Shown: in pieces, positions 33,373 to 45,929 of the stretch
Numbering within the stretch: position 1 is the stretch's first letter
How the letters are laid out: every line of letters starts with the position of its first letter
From: Diphasiastrum complanatum
Taxonomy: Eukaryota > Streptophyta > Lycopodiopsida > Lycopodiales > Lycopodiaceae
NCBI GenBank assembly: GCA_029204225.1
Contig: CM055110.1
Span: 40,802,130 to 40,866,129 of the forward strand
DNA length: 64,000 bases
Reading direction: 5' to 3'
The notes under the pieces: model-generated
Told to the model about the DNA's origin: nothing
Database searches by the model: none
What the model saw: the letters and a program-made list of their open reading frames with translations, nothing else
Position numbers and translations under genes: made by a program

Positions 33373-34060
33373 TTACCTTTGAAATTCTTTCCTCATTTTT
33401 GCCAGAGAAAGTTGACCATCGGCAACTCTAGAAAGAACAGTTATTAGCAGCTCTGAAGAGCTAATCCCTTGCATGTTCTTCCACTCTGATATTCCCATTT
33501 CTTTAGGGATTGGCTTCAGAGTTTGAGTGCTCACAACTTTTTTTTTTTGACTTTGAGGCACCCTGAGTAGGTTGGTCTTTTATTTGAAAAGTTTCTCATT
33601 TATCAAAAATTTTATCAACAAGGGCTCACACCAAAAATTAAAAAAAAAATTATTTGATAAAAAACTTAGGGAATATTAAAATTGAGTTCAAATTTTACTC
33701 TGATAAAAACAATTTAACAGGATTACAACATATATTATGACCAGAGCATTCCATGACGAGCATAGCAAAACAAATTACCTGGCCACTACGAAAAGCAAGC
33801 TGAAAAAAATTATCGTATTTTGTAAGGCTCTGCGTAGGATTTCTCGAATCAAAAGGCAGGCCTATCTTTTGAGCACAAAGTGCTTTCAGCTCAAGTTGAT
33901 TCACATCTTCTACTTTGGAGACTGTCATGTATTCTTTGTGAGAAGATCGTATTCTTTGTATCACAGTCATCTTCATCTGGTAGTCCTGATCAATATTGTG
34001 GTCCCAAGCCAATAATTTTGCTTCTTCCACTGTCAGGCCAACAAATGCAACGGCACTCAC
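33373..34060 (-). pseudogene. Fragments of an unknown, possibly transposon-associated protein
   Basis: The minus strand gives SAVAFVGLTVEEAKLLAWDH, then KMTVIQRIRSSHKEYM and KIGLPFDSRNPTQSLTKYDN (34060-33720). After a gap it gives IPKEMGISEWKNMQGISSSE, then LLITVLSRVADGQLSLAKM (33520-33380). The first block (L-A-W-x-H-N...F-Q-L-A-F-R-S-G) and the second (W-K-x-M-Q-G...L-S-L) recall, from memory, proteins found in repeat families of marine invertebrates. The host or transposon nature is open. Confidence 0.35.
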
Positions 34061-34665
34061 AGTTCTAAAGATTGGAATATGGAAATACTCTTGAGATAAT
34101 TGTTTCCAAGCTTGTAAACTGTGAATGCCCCCAAGAACAAAAAAATGATCAAATCTGTTTTATATGAGGGAAAGTCCACCTCCTTGATTGTTCTACCTTT
34201 GGGAAGGCATTTGGAATATCTCGTTTGACCAAAGGCTCTTTAGTGATTGAACAATATCGGTAGGTGACCTTTCCCCAAAATGCTTCTAGACAACCTTGTG
34301 TATATATCATGTATATAATAATAGAGTATGTGTAGGAGTGTAGCATTGGAAGGGATGGTGGGCGTCAGTCCTCACTCTCAATCTTGACTAGTACTCGTTA
34401 TTAGTCAATGTCCTCCTTAATGCTCAAAATTTTTTTCTTCTTAAGTCTTTTTAGTAGAGCACGGGCTCAGCACGGCTTCTCTGTGACGGGATATATACGT
34501 TGGCGTTTTTGGGAACACATATGAATATCACTTTACCTTGCTCATGCTGCGAGGAGTGCGAGTAGGCCAGGTGGGTTGATTGTTTGAGCTGAAGGTAAGG
34601 TAAAGGAGTAAGTATTAAGGACGTTTGCAGAGAATTAGCGTTCATATCACACGAGTGTCCAACCA

Positions 34666-37297
34666 ATGGCGTCTGCGATTATAAACTTACCTCTGAACAC
34701 CGGCAAATCTATTCCTGCCATTGGGTTGGGCTCAATCCTCCTGGAAGGTGATCAATCTCTAGTTGTTGATTCTGTGCTGCATGCCATCAAGGTCAGGTTC
34801 CTCACCAAATGCCCTATATTTTCTGCTTTCCGTCTGAGTTTTGGGTCCTTTGTCCCTTTAAGTATCTTCTGAACAGTACTTGATAAGTACGATCTCCTAG
34901 GATCTTGTGGTAGCTCATCATGTTGGCACCTGACTCCTGAGATGAATTCAGTGCTCTTTCGAGAGCTACAAACCGGCCAATTGTTTACATTTTATCGCTT
35001 AGTTTCAGAATAGTAGCTTTTTTACTTGTAGCTATTTTTACTTATAAATCTCAAGGATAAAAGGTTCCTTGCATCCTTTTCTTCCTCCTTCGTTGTTGAA
35101 CATTGTTCCCAACGGGTCTTGCAGCCAAGGTTCATTCTAGTAAACACATCCCTCAAATCTTACATTTCGATTTTTTCAAGCACGCTCCCTGAATACCTTT
35201 TCTGATCCTCAACTGGCTCTGGTTGCAATCGTTTGGAATGAAAACTGTGATTTTCATTAACAAGATACCATGAACTTCATGCTAGCTAAGATCATCTGAA
35301 GGTGTTTGCAGGTTGGCTACAGGCACTTTGATACTGCGACCATTTATGAGACTGAAGGAGCTCTAGGTGAAGCCCTAGCTGAAGCATTCAGGAGTGGGTT
35401 GGTGAGTAGAGAGGAGGTTTTTATCACCTCTAAATTGTGGAATACGGATCATGAGCCTGAAGATGTGTTGCCAGCAGTACAGAAGAGTCTCAGGTACAGC
35501 ATTCTCTTGGTGATTCGTATTCGTGGTGGATGGGTGCATTTCAACTGCATCCATGCTCCACTGTAGTAAAAGAAGAAAAGAATCATCCGAAATATAATAT
35601 AATGTTCTAGATAAAATCCTGCCGACAGGACTTTACAAGTCTTTACCTTCGGGCAGGTGTCAGAAACCTCCAAAATTCCACCAATAGCAAAAGGCGTAAT
35701 TATGGACGTCATTGGATTGCTGTGTAAAGTTCATGGCATTCCCAGTGTAATGTCCCTTACGCTAGCAAGTCTATGGGCTTTGCAACCTAATGGAGGGAGG
35801 AGAGTAATTATGCATACCTTACTCTTTAAAAGGAACTGAGAGAGTTTCTGGTCTTTACATGTCCATACGTGGTGTTTGTTTAGTCTTGTAACAACAACAT
35901 GCCTAAAATGGATAGGCAAGTTCATTAGCTCGATCATTTGTGTCACTCTCAAGGTCCAGTAATAAATGAAATACTGAGTTTCGCTCTTGAGTCTGAAATT
36001 GGTCCATGGTAGATTTACTTATATCAGCAATAAAGAATCACCTTGTTTGTTTCTGCATACCTTTCTCAAATCACTTCCAAGTGTTTGCGTGCTTATGTAC
36101 AAATTTCTGGAAGACGCTCTTTTGTCATGTGGCTTTTCCCACAGTAATCAAATTTTATCGCAGTCTTTTGCAGCTAGAATACATTGATCTCTACTTGATA
36201 CACTGGCCTTTGAGGTTCAAGAAAGGTGTGGCGATTCCCCCCAAAGGAGATGACTTTTTACCCATTGACATCAAGGCAACATGGCAAGCACTAGAAAAAT
36301 GTGTAGAAAAAGGGCTAGTACATGCCATTGGTGTCAGTAACTTCAGCGTGGAAAAATTGACAAGCTTGCTTGACTATGCCAAGATTGTTCCATCTGTTAA
36401 TCAGGTATGCCAGCGTCTTCAAAGTAGTTGAATCTGCTCGGTTGAAAGTTTTTGGAATAAAATTCTTCATTCTGATCAAATTTAGTACTTCTCACAATAG
36501 CACAGTTTTCATGAAATGTTTGTCATTAAATTTTGCATTAGTGGATATTGTTACACATTCTAGTTTATAGGGGGCGTTCTGAGTGCAGCTGTCTCAGATC
36601 CACACTTTCTTTTCTACCTTTTAAGCTCTGGCATGTGTTTATCCTGCATAGCATCATCACATTGATATCAGTTCTGATGTGATTCAGCTCATTATCTAAT
36701 CCTATGCAGGTTGAGAGGCATCCTGTGTGGCAACAAAAGAAACTGAAACCATTTTGTGACGCCAAGGGCATCCATGTCAGTGGGTGGTCACCTCTTGGCG
36801 CTCCAGGAACTATTTATGGTACACAAAGTGTCATAAATAATCCCGTTGTTCAAAGCATCGCAGAAAAGCGTGGCAAGACACCAGCTCAGGTGGGTATTGA
36901 AGAATTCCCTCAGCCTTTCTCATTTTGCTATATTTGAAAAGGCCTGTTGTACAGGCTGAGTTAATGGCAATGGAATTTAGTTATCTGGGTTGCAATTCTT
37001 TCTTTCTTTTTTCAAATGTCAACTCAAGCATGCTCCTAGTATGAATAGTGCAGCCTTGCAATTTGCTTTCAGGTGGCATTGCGCTGGGGAGTGCAGACTG
37101 GAGCTAGTGTGCTGCCCAAAAGTTTCAATCCAAAACGAATAGCAGAAAACTTTGATATATTCAGCTGGGAGCTTTCTGAAGACGACATCACCCAAATAAG
37201 TAAAATTGAGCAATGTAGATCTTTCCCTTGTGAGTTCTTTTGTAATCCCAAGGAAAATCCTAAGAACCCAGAAGAACTATGGGACGGAGACATCTAA
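34666..37297 (+). CDS. NADPH-dependent aldo-keto reductase (AKR4-like), five exons, intact
   Basis: Exons: 34666-34791, 35312-35493, 36164-36404, 36710-36889, 37073-37297; all junctions GT-AG and phases agree, giving 317 residues, the usual AKR length. The exon 3 start at 36164 (CAG/TCTTTTGCAG) is chosen because it keeps the frame; the next AG does not. Exon 1 gives [20 protein letters not shown]. The catalytic tetrad is visible: Asp49 and Tyr54 ([15 protein letters not shown]), Lys83 (FITSKLW) and His116 (LYLIHWP). [13 protein letters not shown] and [15 protein letters not shown] are standard substrate and cofactor loops, and [15 protein letters not shown] binds the NADPH phosphate. Such enzymes reduce aldehydes and ketones with NADPH, probably in the cytosol since no transit peptide is seen. 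A tandem copy lies 11 kb downstream. Substrate cannot be told. Confidence 0.9.
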
Positions 37298-40200
37298 GGC
37301 CTGCCATATGCCTAAATCTACTCAAGAAGATCATAACTTTACTCTTATTTAGGAACATGGAGCTTCTGAATGCTATCCTTTTTATTTTAGTCTCTAGGAG
37401 GATTGGATAAAGATCCCTTCACACAACAAATATGCAGAAAGCTCTTTTACTCAGGAGGCTAGGTTCTTTATTATTTCAGTTAGGATTAATATTTATGATT
37501 ATTAATAATAGAATCCAGAAAAATGAGAAGCTAAGGAGCCCACTTTGTTTGTAGTATTTTGTATTTCGTCTCTGCCTTCGTGACTCTGGCTACATATTAC
37601 GGTCCCTATTTTTGTTTTATTTAAAAGATCTTGGTGATTATCATTTGCTTCTTACTCAACACTAGGTCTAGCCAAGAAATTCCCGATTCTTCTGAAACCC
37701 GCATAGCTTGGATACTGATGAGACAGGAATAGTGCTGGTTGGCTAAGATTTCTCTTTCTTCTAGATTATTGTTCTAATGCAGATCTTGACTTTTTTCAAT
37801 GCATGTATATTTTTTCTAAGCTTTATCTTATGACATCACTAACTCTCTATTTGCATATTAACATATTTTAAAACTCAATGGCTCAACATCATGTCTGGAC
37901 TCTCTCTATTGTGGCTTGATAGTAGGAGTCACCATTAATCTCCATAATATGCATCTAAACATCCATTATATAGTAACTAAATTTTGGAGGGCTACCTAAG
38001 GCCACACCATATAATTTCAATCTTGATTTGTGAAAGTAACATCATTAGTTATGTGCCCTTCAAGCTATATGCTATTATGTAATCAAGTGTAGTTTATGTC
38101 AACAAGTAACTTATCATAATCACAATAATCTATAATTTTCCAAAAGAAGAGGCCAATTAGCACATTTGTTTCATTTTCTCTTCATGTAAGATTGACTAGA
38201 TATCCTCTCTTGTAAGAGCTTCTTCCAAAAGCCGAAAGATGATCAACAAGAGTGAACTACATAAATGCAAATGCAAAACCTCGTGTCACTTATGGAGGAA
38301 TAATGCCCACTAATACTTATTGGATTATATCCAAAAAGGCCATACAACATAACGTAACATCATCTTCATATAAAGATAAAAAATGGTACTAGGTGTTAAA
38401 AATGAGAACTTGATAACTAGATATCCAACAAAAGATCACTTATTATCTACAATCGAAGAAATTTGTGTTTTTGGCATTGCCTTGCAAAAGGCAATACTAT
38501 GTGTTGAAGATGGTCAATTGGATTTTTTATAAAAGTCAACATTAAAGTCAATGTCTTACATTATGAGGGTGTGTGCACACAAAAACCTTTGACACATTGC
38601 TAAGGACGTCATTGCAAGAACTTGGTACTTTAGATGCACCTCTGCATGCAACTCGTCAGTAGCAAAAAGTTTTTGCCCCTCTCTTTCTAAATGCATGCCC
38701 ATGCTTTAGATGCTCCTTTATATGCAAGCCATAAATAGCAAAGAATTCATCTCTTTTTTTTTTGCATGCATCCCTAAGGTCTCAACTTGCACCACACGAA
38801 CAACAATAAATAAAAATTATTTTTATGCATTTACAAACACACTTTGGATTTCAATCCTTGAGGTAAGAAAGAAAATGCTAACCAATTATGCTATACTTCT
38901 AAGACAACTAATATTTGAAAATAGCTAATTACCTTCCATCAAATCTTACACAATCAAATGATCTATTCAGTCCATTTGTGGCAATGCCTTAGTGTAAACC
39001 ACAACGCTCTTGTTTAATATGCATTTGAGTAGCTTAGTGATCAAAATAAATCTTAGCTCAATGATCAAAACAAATTTTCATTCCTTGTCTACTCATTGAC
39101 ACGTACAAAGAAAACCAAAGAGACAAAGCTTTTAATATGCAAAGTTATTTTCATTTTTTGTAAAAAAATATCATTTTTTGATTGGGCAAATACATCTTCA
39201 TTTTTACCATAATTAGCATCAAAACTCACTTAAGTGCATGGCCACATAGCCACAGGCTATGTGGTTGTCCCATGTATGCTCTAGAGGTTTTGCCATGGAT
39301 TATGAAGTGGCAGTCATGGACTAAGAAGTGGCAATCATGAACTAAGGAGCGGAAATCATGGATTGAAAAGTTGCAGTATAAGCTTGTACATACCATGGAT
39401 TATAGATTTAAAAATTACAAGTTTTTAAGGTGAATAATGTGGAGAGAGAGAGAGATCTCACATAGTCCCCCTTGACAAAGCAAAACCAAACCTTTTGAAC
39501 CCTTTTATTTTATAGCATAACAAGCTATAAAAAAGCTGCATGAAATCTTACAGTACAAAGTATAGTAAAATGAGGCAAGTTTCAAGACTCTCAGATGTTA
39601 CCTGCCATCATCCCATAACACAAAATCACACAAGTTAGTATAGTGGGGAAGACAAGTGTTGTAACTGAGCATCAGATGTTATCCATGTCCAAAACTAGAC
39701 TCATTACATGACAGCTTGGATAGCAGAGTACGTAACATAATCTAATCTTTCCTGACAACAATATCAATATAGGAATACATATTGCCCCAACACAACTGTA
39801 TCAAGGCATATGCCATACGGATCAGTATGAGGGCAAGAAATCATTATAAATGTTAGTATATAATAGAATGCAAGAAAAAACTATAATTATTTATCAATAG
39901 CAGAATGGGTATAGTCTCTTCATTGTCACCGAGTATAAGGGTAGATCCGTGTCGTACTGACCTCTTAGACCTCATGTATACTCATTAGTGTCTATGTACT
40001 ATGGTAAGTAGTTACGAAAAATCCATGCCATACCAACTAACCAAAATTATCAACCCATATCTAACAATCTTATCTACCTTGGTAGCCTAGCATTATACAT
40101 ACAATGCATTATTTCTTTCCTCTTATAAATCAACAATCACTATATAAGTGCAAGCTAGTTCATTTATAAAGTCGATAGCATATGTTAATTAAGTTAATGA

Positions 40201-40892
40201 ATACCCCTATATTCATGCACCCTTCAAGTAAGCCATCTTTATGTTTCATTTGTTTAACAACAAGCTCTTTCGAAGCTACTTACTCATATATAAAAATGTT
40301 CCTAAAACATATGTCAACTGAAATTGAAACCGTATGTCGTAGAGTGTACCTAAGTCATATGAAAGAAAGAAAGAAAGTGCTAAGCATAATACCTGAATCC
40401 GTGGTGAAGCCACATCTTGAGTATTAGCCATCCCTCACTTAGTAGTATTTCCCATCCATCAACATTAGTTCATTCCAAAAAATAATATCAAACGATGTCT
40501 ATATACCATTCACACATCATGCAAAAACCTGCAAGTTCTTCCTTCACATATCTTAATGGAGAAAAGAGACATGTTTGTGAAAAACTGGCAAAATTCTAGC
40601 TTGGCAATTTTATGTCTTTTATGTTTAAAAGTACATTTCACATGTGTGGAGCATGTTCCCACATGTGTAAAATAGTTTATCATAGCTTTAGGGATTTCAT
40701 AAAGTTTTTATGTCAAGCTTCTTTGTGTAGAGTTTTGATAGGGCCAAAAATTGGCATAGATGGCAAATTGGCAATATCCACATGTAATTCCTCTATTGAG
40801 TTAAAAGTGAATCATGATGTAATCTTGAGCTAGATAGGCATATGAATAGGGTCTTGACACTTGTGACAATGCAATTTGAAGAGTGGTGAAGT
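37298..40892. other. Gene-free interval between AKR copies
   Basis: AT-rich. At 39293-39370 a unit of about 22 bp (ATGGATTATGAAGTGGCAGTC and variants) recurs about four times. A small palindrome, GCCACATAGCCACAGGCTATGTGGTTG, lies near 39240 and CACATGTGTGGAGCATG near 40638. No gene found. Confidence 0.4.
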
Positions 40893-41530
40893 CAAAGAGT
40901 CAATCTTGGTCAAGGGGTCCAATAGGAATCATGGTCAAAGAGTCAAAGAGTCAATCTTGGTCAAGGGGTCCAATAGGAATCAATAGATCCTCATTAGAGG
41001 TCCAATAGAATTTAAGAGGCCATGATTAGGGATAGAATGCAAGAGGATATGATTAGGGTCCAGTATGTAAAATTTCACACATGTGGGAATGTCCTAAAGT
41101 ATGTGATTGATCTCCTAAGAAAGCTTGTGCACTTGCCAATGGATTCTAGATTGATTTCCAAGATCTAGATCAAAAAGCAAGGCATAGAGGCAAAAGATGG
41201 ATGCAATAGTTGATAACCAAAGTTCATACACATGAAAAGAAAAGCTTCTTGAAAAAACAAAGGAAAATTAAGCTCCTCTCCTTGGGTAGAGAGAAGAGAG
41301 CTAATTTTAACTTGTGTAGAGAGAGAACAGACAACAAGCAAATCTCACTAAAAAGTTTGACTCAAAAACTCACCTTGATTAATGATCATAAGGAGAAGTA
41401 CATATAGAGTGTGTGGAGATCCCTCTGTGCATCCTATTGGACCCCTCATCATAGCCTCTTGAATTCTATTGGACCCCTAATCTACGTCCTGTAGATTCAA
41501 ATCGTTGACTCTTGGTTGATTTTTTGGCAA
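40893..41530. repeat. Foldback-like element with internal duplications
   Basis: GTCAAAGAGTCAATCTTGG, then TCAAGGGGTCCAATAGGAATC is tandemly duplicated at 40890-40985. GAGGTCCAATAGAATTTAAG, then AGGCCATGATTAGGG (40995-41030) recurs in inverted form at 41432-41475 (ATAGCCTCTTGAATTCTATT, then GGACCCC). The outer GAGTCAATCTTGG also has an inverted partner near 41506. It may be the terminus of the DUF7869-like transposon that starts just beyond. Confidence 0.5.
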
Positions 41531-41599
41531 TCTCTTTCTCTTGCCCTTTGGACCTACTTGCAACATTTCGAGTTCGTACCTTCCCAAAAAGGCATTCGT

Positions 41600-43900
41600 T
41601 TAAGTGGTGCGCAACCAATGGACACGTAGTACTTTTGTTTGATTGCTATTTTGAATAATACCAAGTACTTTGGCAAACCAAAATGGATGTCCTTCATTGT
41701 TTTCTGAAGCTAGAAGTGCAACAAGGCTTCCAATTTGGATTTCATTCAAAACACCGCGCCATTTCTTTTTTGCAGCTTTTACACTTTGCCTATTCTTCCT
41801 TGAGCCCACATAAATTTCACGTTCCTCACCTTGCACAAGTTGCAGGAAATCATTATCTCGAGGAAGATTTGAAGGTTCGACAGTCGTAGTTGATGTTCCT
41901 AATTTATGAGGCCAATGAAATTCATCAGTTGTTGATGTATGTTCGAGATTGATCAAACTGATTTTTTGTTCCTCGAAAAAGTCCATCCACCAATGTTGAT
42001 CAAACAAAATGATAAGCTACTTGAATACTTGATTCCAAAAAAATTAATGAGGCAAATGGATCAATCTCACGATGTTCTCTTTGCACCTTTTGTTCTTCTA
42101 GCAAGGACTTCAAAGGAGACAACTTAGCAAGCTTGATTTGAGTCGATGGAATGTTAAGCAAAAATCGAACTCCTTCAAGAGGTAGCCACGAAACTAAATT
42201 TGAAAATAGTTTGCCCCATAATAATATAATGTCTGATTCGTTACATTTAATTTTAAACTGGTGCTGAAAGCTAATATCATTAATATTAGCAACGCATCAA
42301 TCTGCTTAACATAATCACGAAAATCATATGTGTGTCTGATTAATGACACGTTTGGCTTTGGCACATACGATTCCTCAACAATGCTTTGAAGCACTGGTAA
42401 TGAAAATGCTTTCTTGCATGTCAACCTCTTAGAAAAGCAACAAAACATTTCATCAATTTGATCGTGGGTATGTCCTACCAACAAAAATCCTATTTTTACT
42501 TTTTTGAAAATAATTTCTCCACTAGCATAGACAAGTATGCCAAAACAGTTTGATTTTTATTTTCCCTAGCAATGTTGTCAAGCTGCAAATAAAGTATTTT
42601 TGGAAGATTTTCACCAAATTCGCAAATTATCTTATTGACAATGATGATCGTCAAGTTTGGATCATTTCAAACATTGGGATAATTAAAAAAGACCTTGGAC
42701 TCCAAAGTGCCATTAAACACAAGTGCTCCAACGAGATGAACTTGAATAAAATTTGCCTCGTTCAAAATTTTGGGCACTCTGACAAAATGAGAACATTGTT
42801 TTCTTCTGATCCATGCCATCAATCACAAAGCCCAGATATTTTTGTGGACATTCCAAACATTTCTTTCGATGCTTGGCCAGCTTTGGTCTATCAATTGTTT
42901 GTTGATCTCTGTGCAGTTGAAGAGCTTTTGTAGCATCCACTGAAAATACAATGATTCACTTATTTAATAGAATAAAGATCATACCATAATGGTGTTCAAA
43001 AAGACTGCAACATAAATTTTTTCAAAACAGAAAGTATTAAAATGAATGACAAATTTGATTAATATTTACCTTTCTCGTCATTGGTCTTTGTAAGTTGTTT
43101 TGCAGACTTTAACAAACTCGCAAGTGGAGCATACTATCATTCGTGATTTTTTGGGAATCTTTACCAATCCAAAATCTCTTTTCCAAATTCTAAGAAAATA
43201 TGAGTAACTCAAGCAGGTAACATTTTTTGTTTTTGCAAACTCTTTGTACATCAAAAATATTTCTAATTTTGTAAAATTATCTGGCAAGTGAAAATATAAG
43301 AAACTAGGCAATTTTTCTCCGTGCACATCTATGGAATGCTTTAGCCAAGCAGTTGCATTTAAAGCATATGGAGAAACAGTTCGACCCTGTAAGGATCCCC
43401 ATAATGTTGGGTCTTTATGCATTCGTTGAAGTCGTGAGTTTCCGATTGCGTGAACTGCTTTGTAAGCTTTGCGTCAAACCTCCAAACATTTAAAAAATAC
43501 GAAAATGAGTTTTTGTCCGGCCTCACTGTTGCACACAAATAGTAATTTCTCTCATCCTTACTTCGTAAAAGGAAGTTTGATCTTAATTCTTCAATTTCTC
43601 TGATACTCAGCTTTTGCAAACAACAAGATGAGTAGCAAATAATATTTCGTACCTTTCAAATCTCAGATTTTGTAACCAACTATTTTTGATGATTCGTTAA
43701 ATCAGGTGAGGATCTCAAGTCTCTCTTGTATTTTTCTTTTTGTTTGGAGTCTGACCTATAAATTGAACCTGTGACACTAGTAGGTGCTTGAACTGGTTGA
43801 GAAGGTGTTGGAATTTCATGACTCAAAATTCTTGCTCCAACCTCAAGATGTTCTGGACCCTCAGAAGGCTCTAAATTTTCAACGAATATAGCCCTTTTAG
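41600..43900 (-). pseudogene. DUF7869-like putative transposase
   Basis: Minus-strand blocks in order: a proline/serine-rich N-terminus (43890-43680); EELRSNFLLRSKDERNYYLC (43600-43540); DPTLWGSLQGRTVSPYAL...EKLPSFLYFHLPDN and SYFLRIWKRDFGLVKIPKKS with CSTCEF (43422-43100); KYLGFVIDGMDQKKTM (about 42850); LYLQLDN and ENKN (about 42590, in shifted frames); FLLVGHTHDQIDEMFCCFSK (42484-42425); and a C-terminal GSLVALLASENNEGHPFWFAKV...LRVHW (41710-41610). The trio IDGMDQ, LQLDN and GHTHDQID is the signature I remember for DUF7869 proteins, a family I take to be RNase H-fold transposases. Several frame breaks make it dead. TIRs not located. Confidence 0.6.
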
Positions 43901-44929
43901 AAGATTATCAATTACAAATCTCACTTGAATGAAATCTCGAGGCATTAATAATCTTGAACGTTGGAGTGCCAAATACCCATGTTAATGATTATAGCTCCAA
44001 AATCTCGATATTGGACATGGACAAAACACTTTGATACAAGTTGATACTTGTGTTAATAGAGGTAAGAAACCTCTATACTCGTTCAAAAATGGTGTTAACC
44101 TTTCATGAGAAGTTTCTGTGGCCAGATGACATCATGAAGACTCCTAGCATTGTTACCAATACCCAATGCCATGTCTAGACGCCCTCACCAACCTTGAGCC
44201 TCAATTAGTGTGTTGTTTAGTGGAGGTTTCTTTTGTAGTCGTAAAGCAATGCTAAGAAACTTAGTGTAAAATGCTTAAATGACAAAGTAACCATTGTTAA
44301 AAAAATATGCACGTCAACGAACCTTACAAATGTTAGATAAGGTTCATCTTTCTAAAGATAGATTTTAGCAAAAGAAGCTTACAAATTTGTAAATTTTGTT
44401 TAATATAAACAAAAAGCATTTATTCATCTTTTAGCAAAATTTTTAGCATTGCTGTGCTTTGAGACTTCAAAATGAGCTCAATAACTTTGGCATATCTTGA
44501 ATTTATGTCCATATTTTTTTTTTCTCAAGAACATTGTGCTCATAAAAGGGTTGTAGAGAGATTTGAAACAAAATAATACGACCCATATAAAAACATAAGT
44601 GCGCTTGGAAAATGTCTTTATAGTGACCTTTACATTCAATGGACGTTCAGTTATAGCTCAGCCTAACGACCATGATTTTATGGTCGTTTTATCGAGTGCA
44701 AAGGTTACAAAAAAGACCATTCCCCAATAAGTAAAATCAATTTGTATGTTTTTCAGGCAAAATGGTAGGAGCCTGAATGGGTTTTGTGTGTCCACTGTTT
44801 GTTTGCTTTTTGTTTTTTTTGACGTGCACCTTTTGGGTGTCAGAAGGTGCATGGAAAAAATTTCACCTTTTTTTACGTGCACCTTTTGTCCGCAAAATGC
44901 ATGTTAAAACACAAACTAAAATTAGAAAT
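43901..44929. other. Gene-free interval
   Basis: AT-rich. ACGTGCACCTTTTG occurs twice (44822 and 44876). No coding signal. Confidence 0.4.
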
Positions 44930-45929
44930 TCTTTTATGTGAGGGAAAGTTCGCCTCCCCCGTCTCTTACTGGCACATCTGATTTGGCCGCAACCTCCTTA
45001 ATGCCCGACACTTGTCCCCAAGTGTTGTGGTGATGATGCACGCCGCCCTACCCGGTCTCTATTCAGCCTCTGCCTTCTCTTCCTTATGCACTTGACACGT
45101 GGCATGCATAACTTTATCCCATAATTTTTTCGAAAAGTGAATTTGCTTGCATATATACTCAAAACCACACATGCTCTCATGTGCGTGTGAAGGCGTGCAT
45201 AGGTCTGCACGCCGTGCTCATGAAAAATCATGGTGACCAACGAGAATCAATTTCCGGCCTCGAGTTCCTCCGGCACCCATGCGGCCAGGGGCCTGCTAGA
45301 AACTGGTGCTCACTGAAAAAAGTGGTCCCGGGACTCGGCGAGACCCACTGAGCCTGGTGCCTGCCAAAAAGGTGGTCCCGGGTGGGGACCATCCGGGGCA
45401 GGGGCCTATGCAAAAAAGGTGTGCTAGTTAAAAAAAATGGTCCCAGCACACGCAGGACCCCCCATGTGATCGGGAAATTCTTGTTCCCAGGCTTGTCAAT
45501 CAAACATTGGTTCGGGCCCAAAGATGTCCCTGTGCCAATAAGCGAATACCGTTGAGAAGGCAATACCGTTGAGAAGGCATTAGGCTTTGGGATATCACCG
45601 TTGACCGAGGGGTCTTCCTTGATGGAACAATCTTGGAAGGAGACCTTTCCCCCAAAAACTTCTAGACAACGTCATGTATATATCATGTATAATATAAGAA
45701 TGGAGTATGTGTTGGATTGTCTCATTGGAAGGGATGGTGGCTGTGAGTCCTCACTCTCAATCATGACTAGTACTCCTCCTTATTAATCAACGTCCTCCTT
45801 ATTAGTCAATGCTCGTATTTCTTTTTGTTCTTAAGTCTTTTTAGTAGAGCACGGCTTCTATGTGAGGAGAATGTATTAAAGACGTTTGTGGAGAATTAAC
45901 AATTAACGATCATTTCACAACCAATGCAT
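44930..45929. other. Upstream region of the AKR pseudogene, duplicated with an insertion
   Basis: 44933-44960 (GTGAGGGAAAGTTCGCCTCC) and 45590-45860 match 34160-34450 upstream of the intact AKR (for instance TTCTAGACAAC...ATGTATATATCATGTATA and GGAAGGGATGGTGG). About 630 bp between them is extra here and GC-rich, with repeated GGTCCCGGG and AAAAA(A)GGTGG words (45240-45460). Confidence 0.6.
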
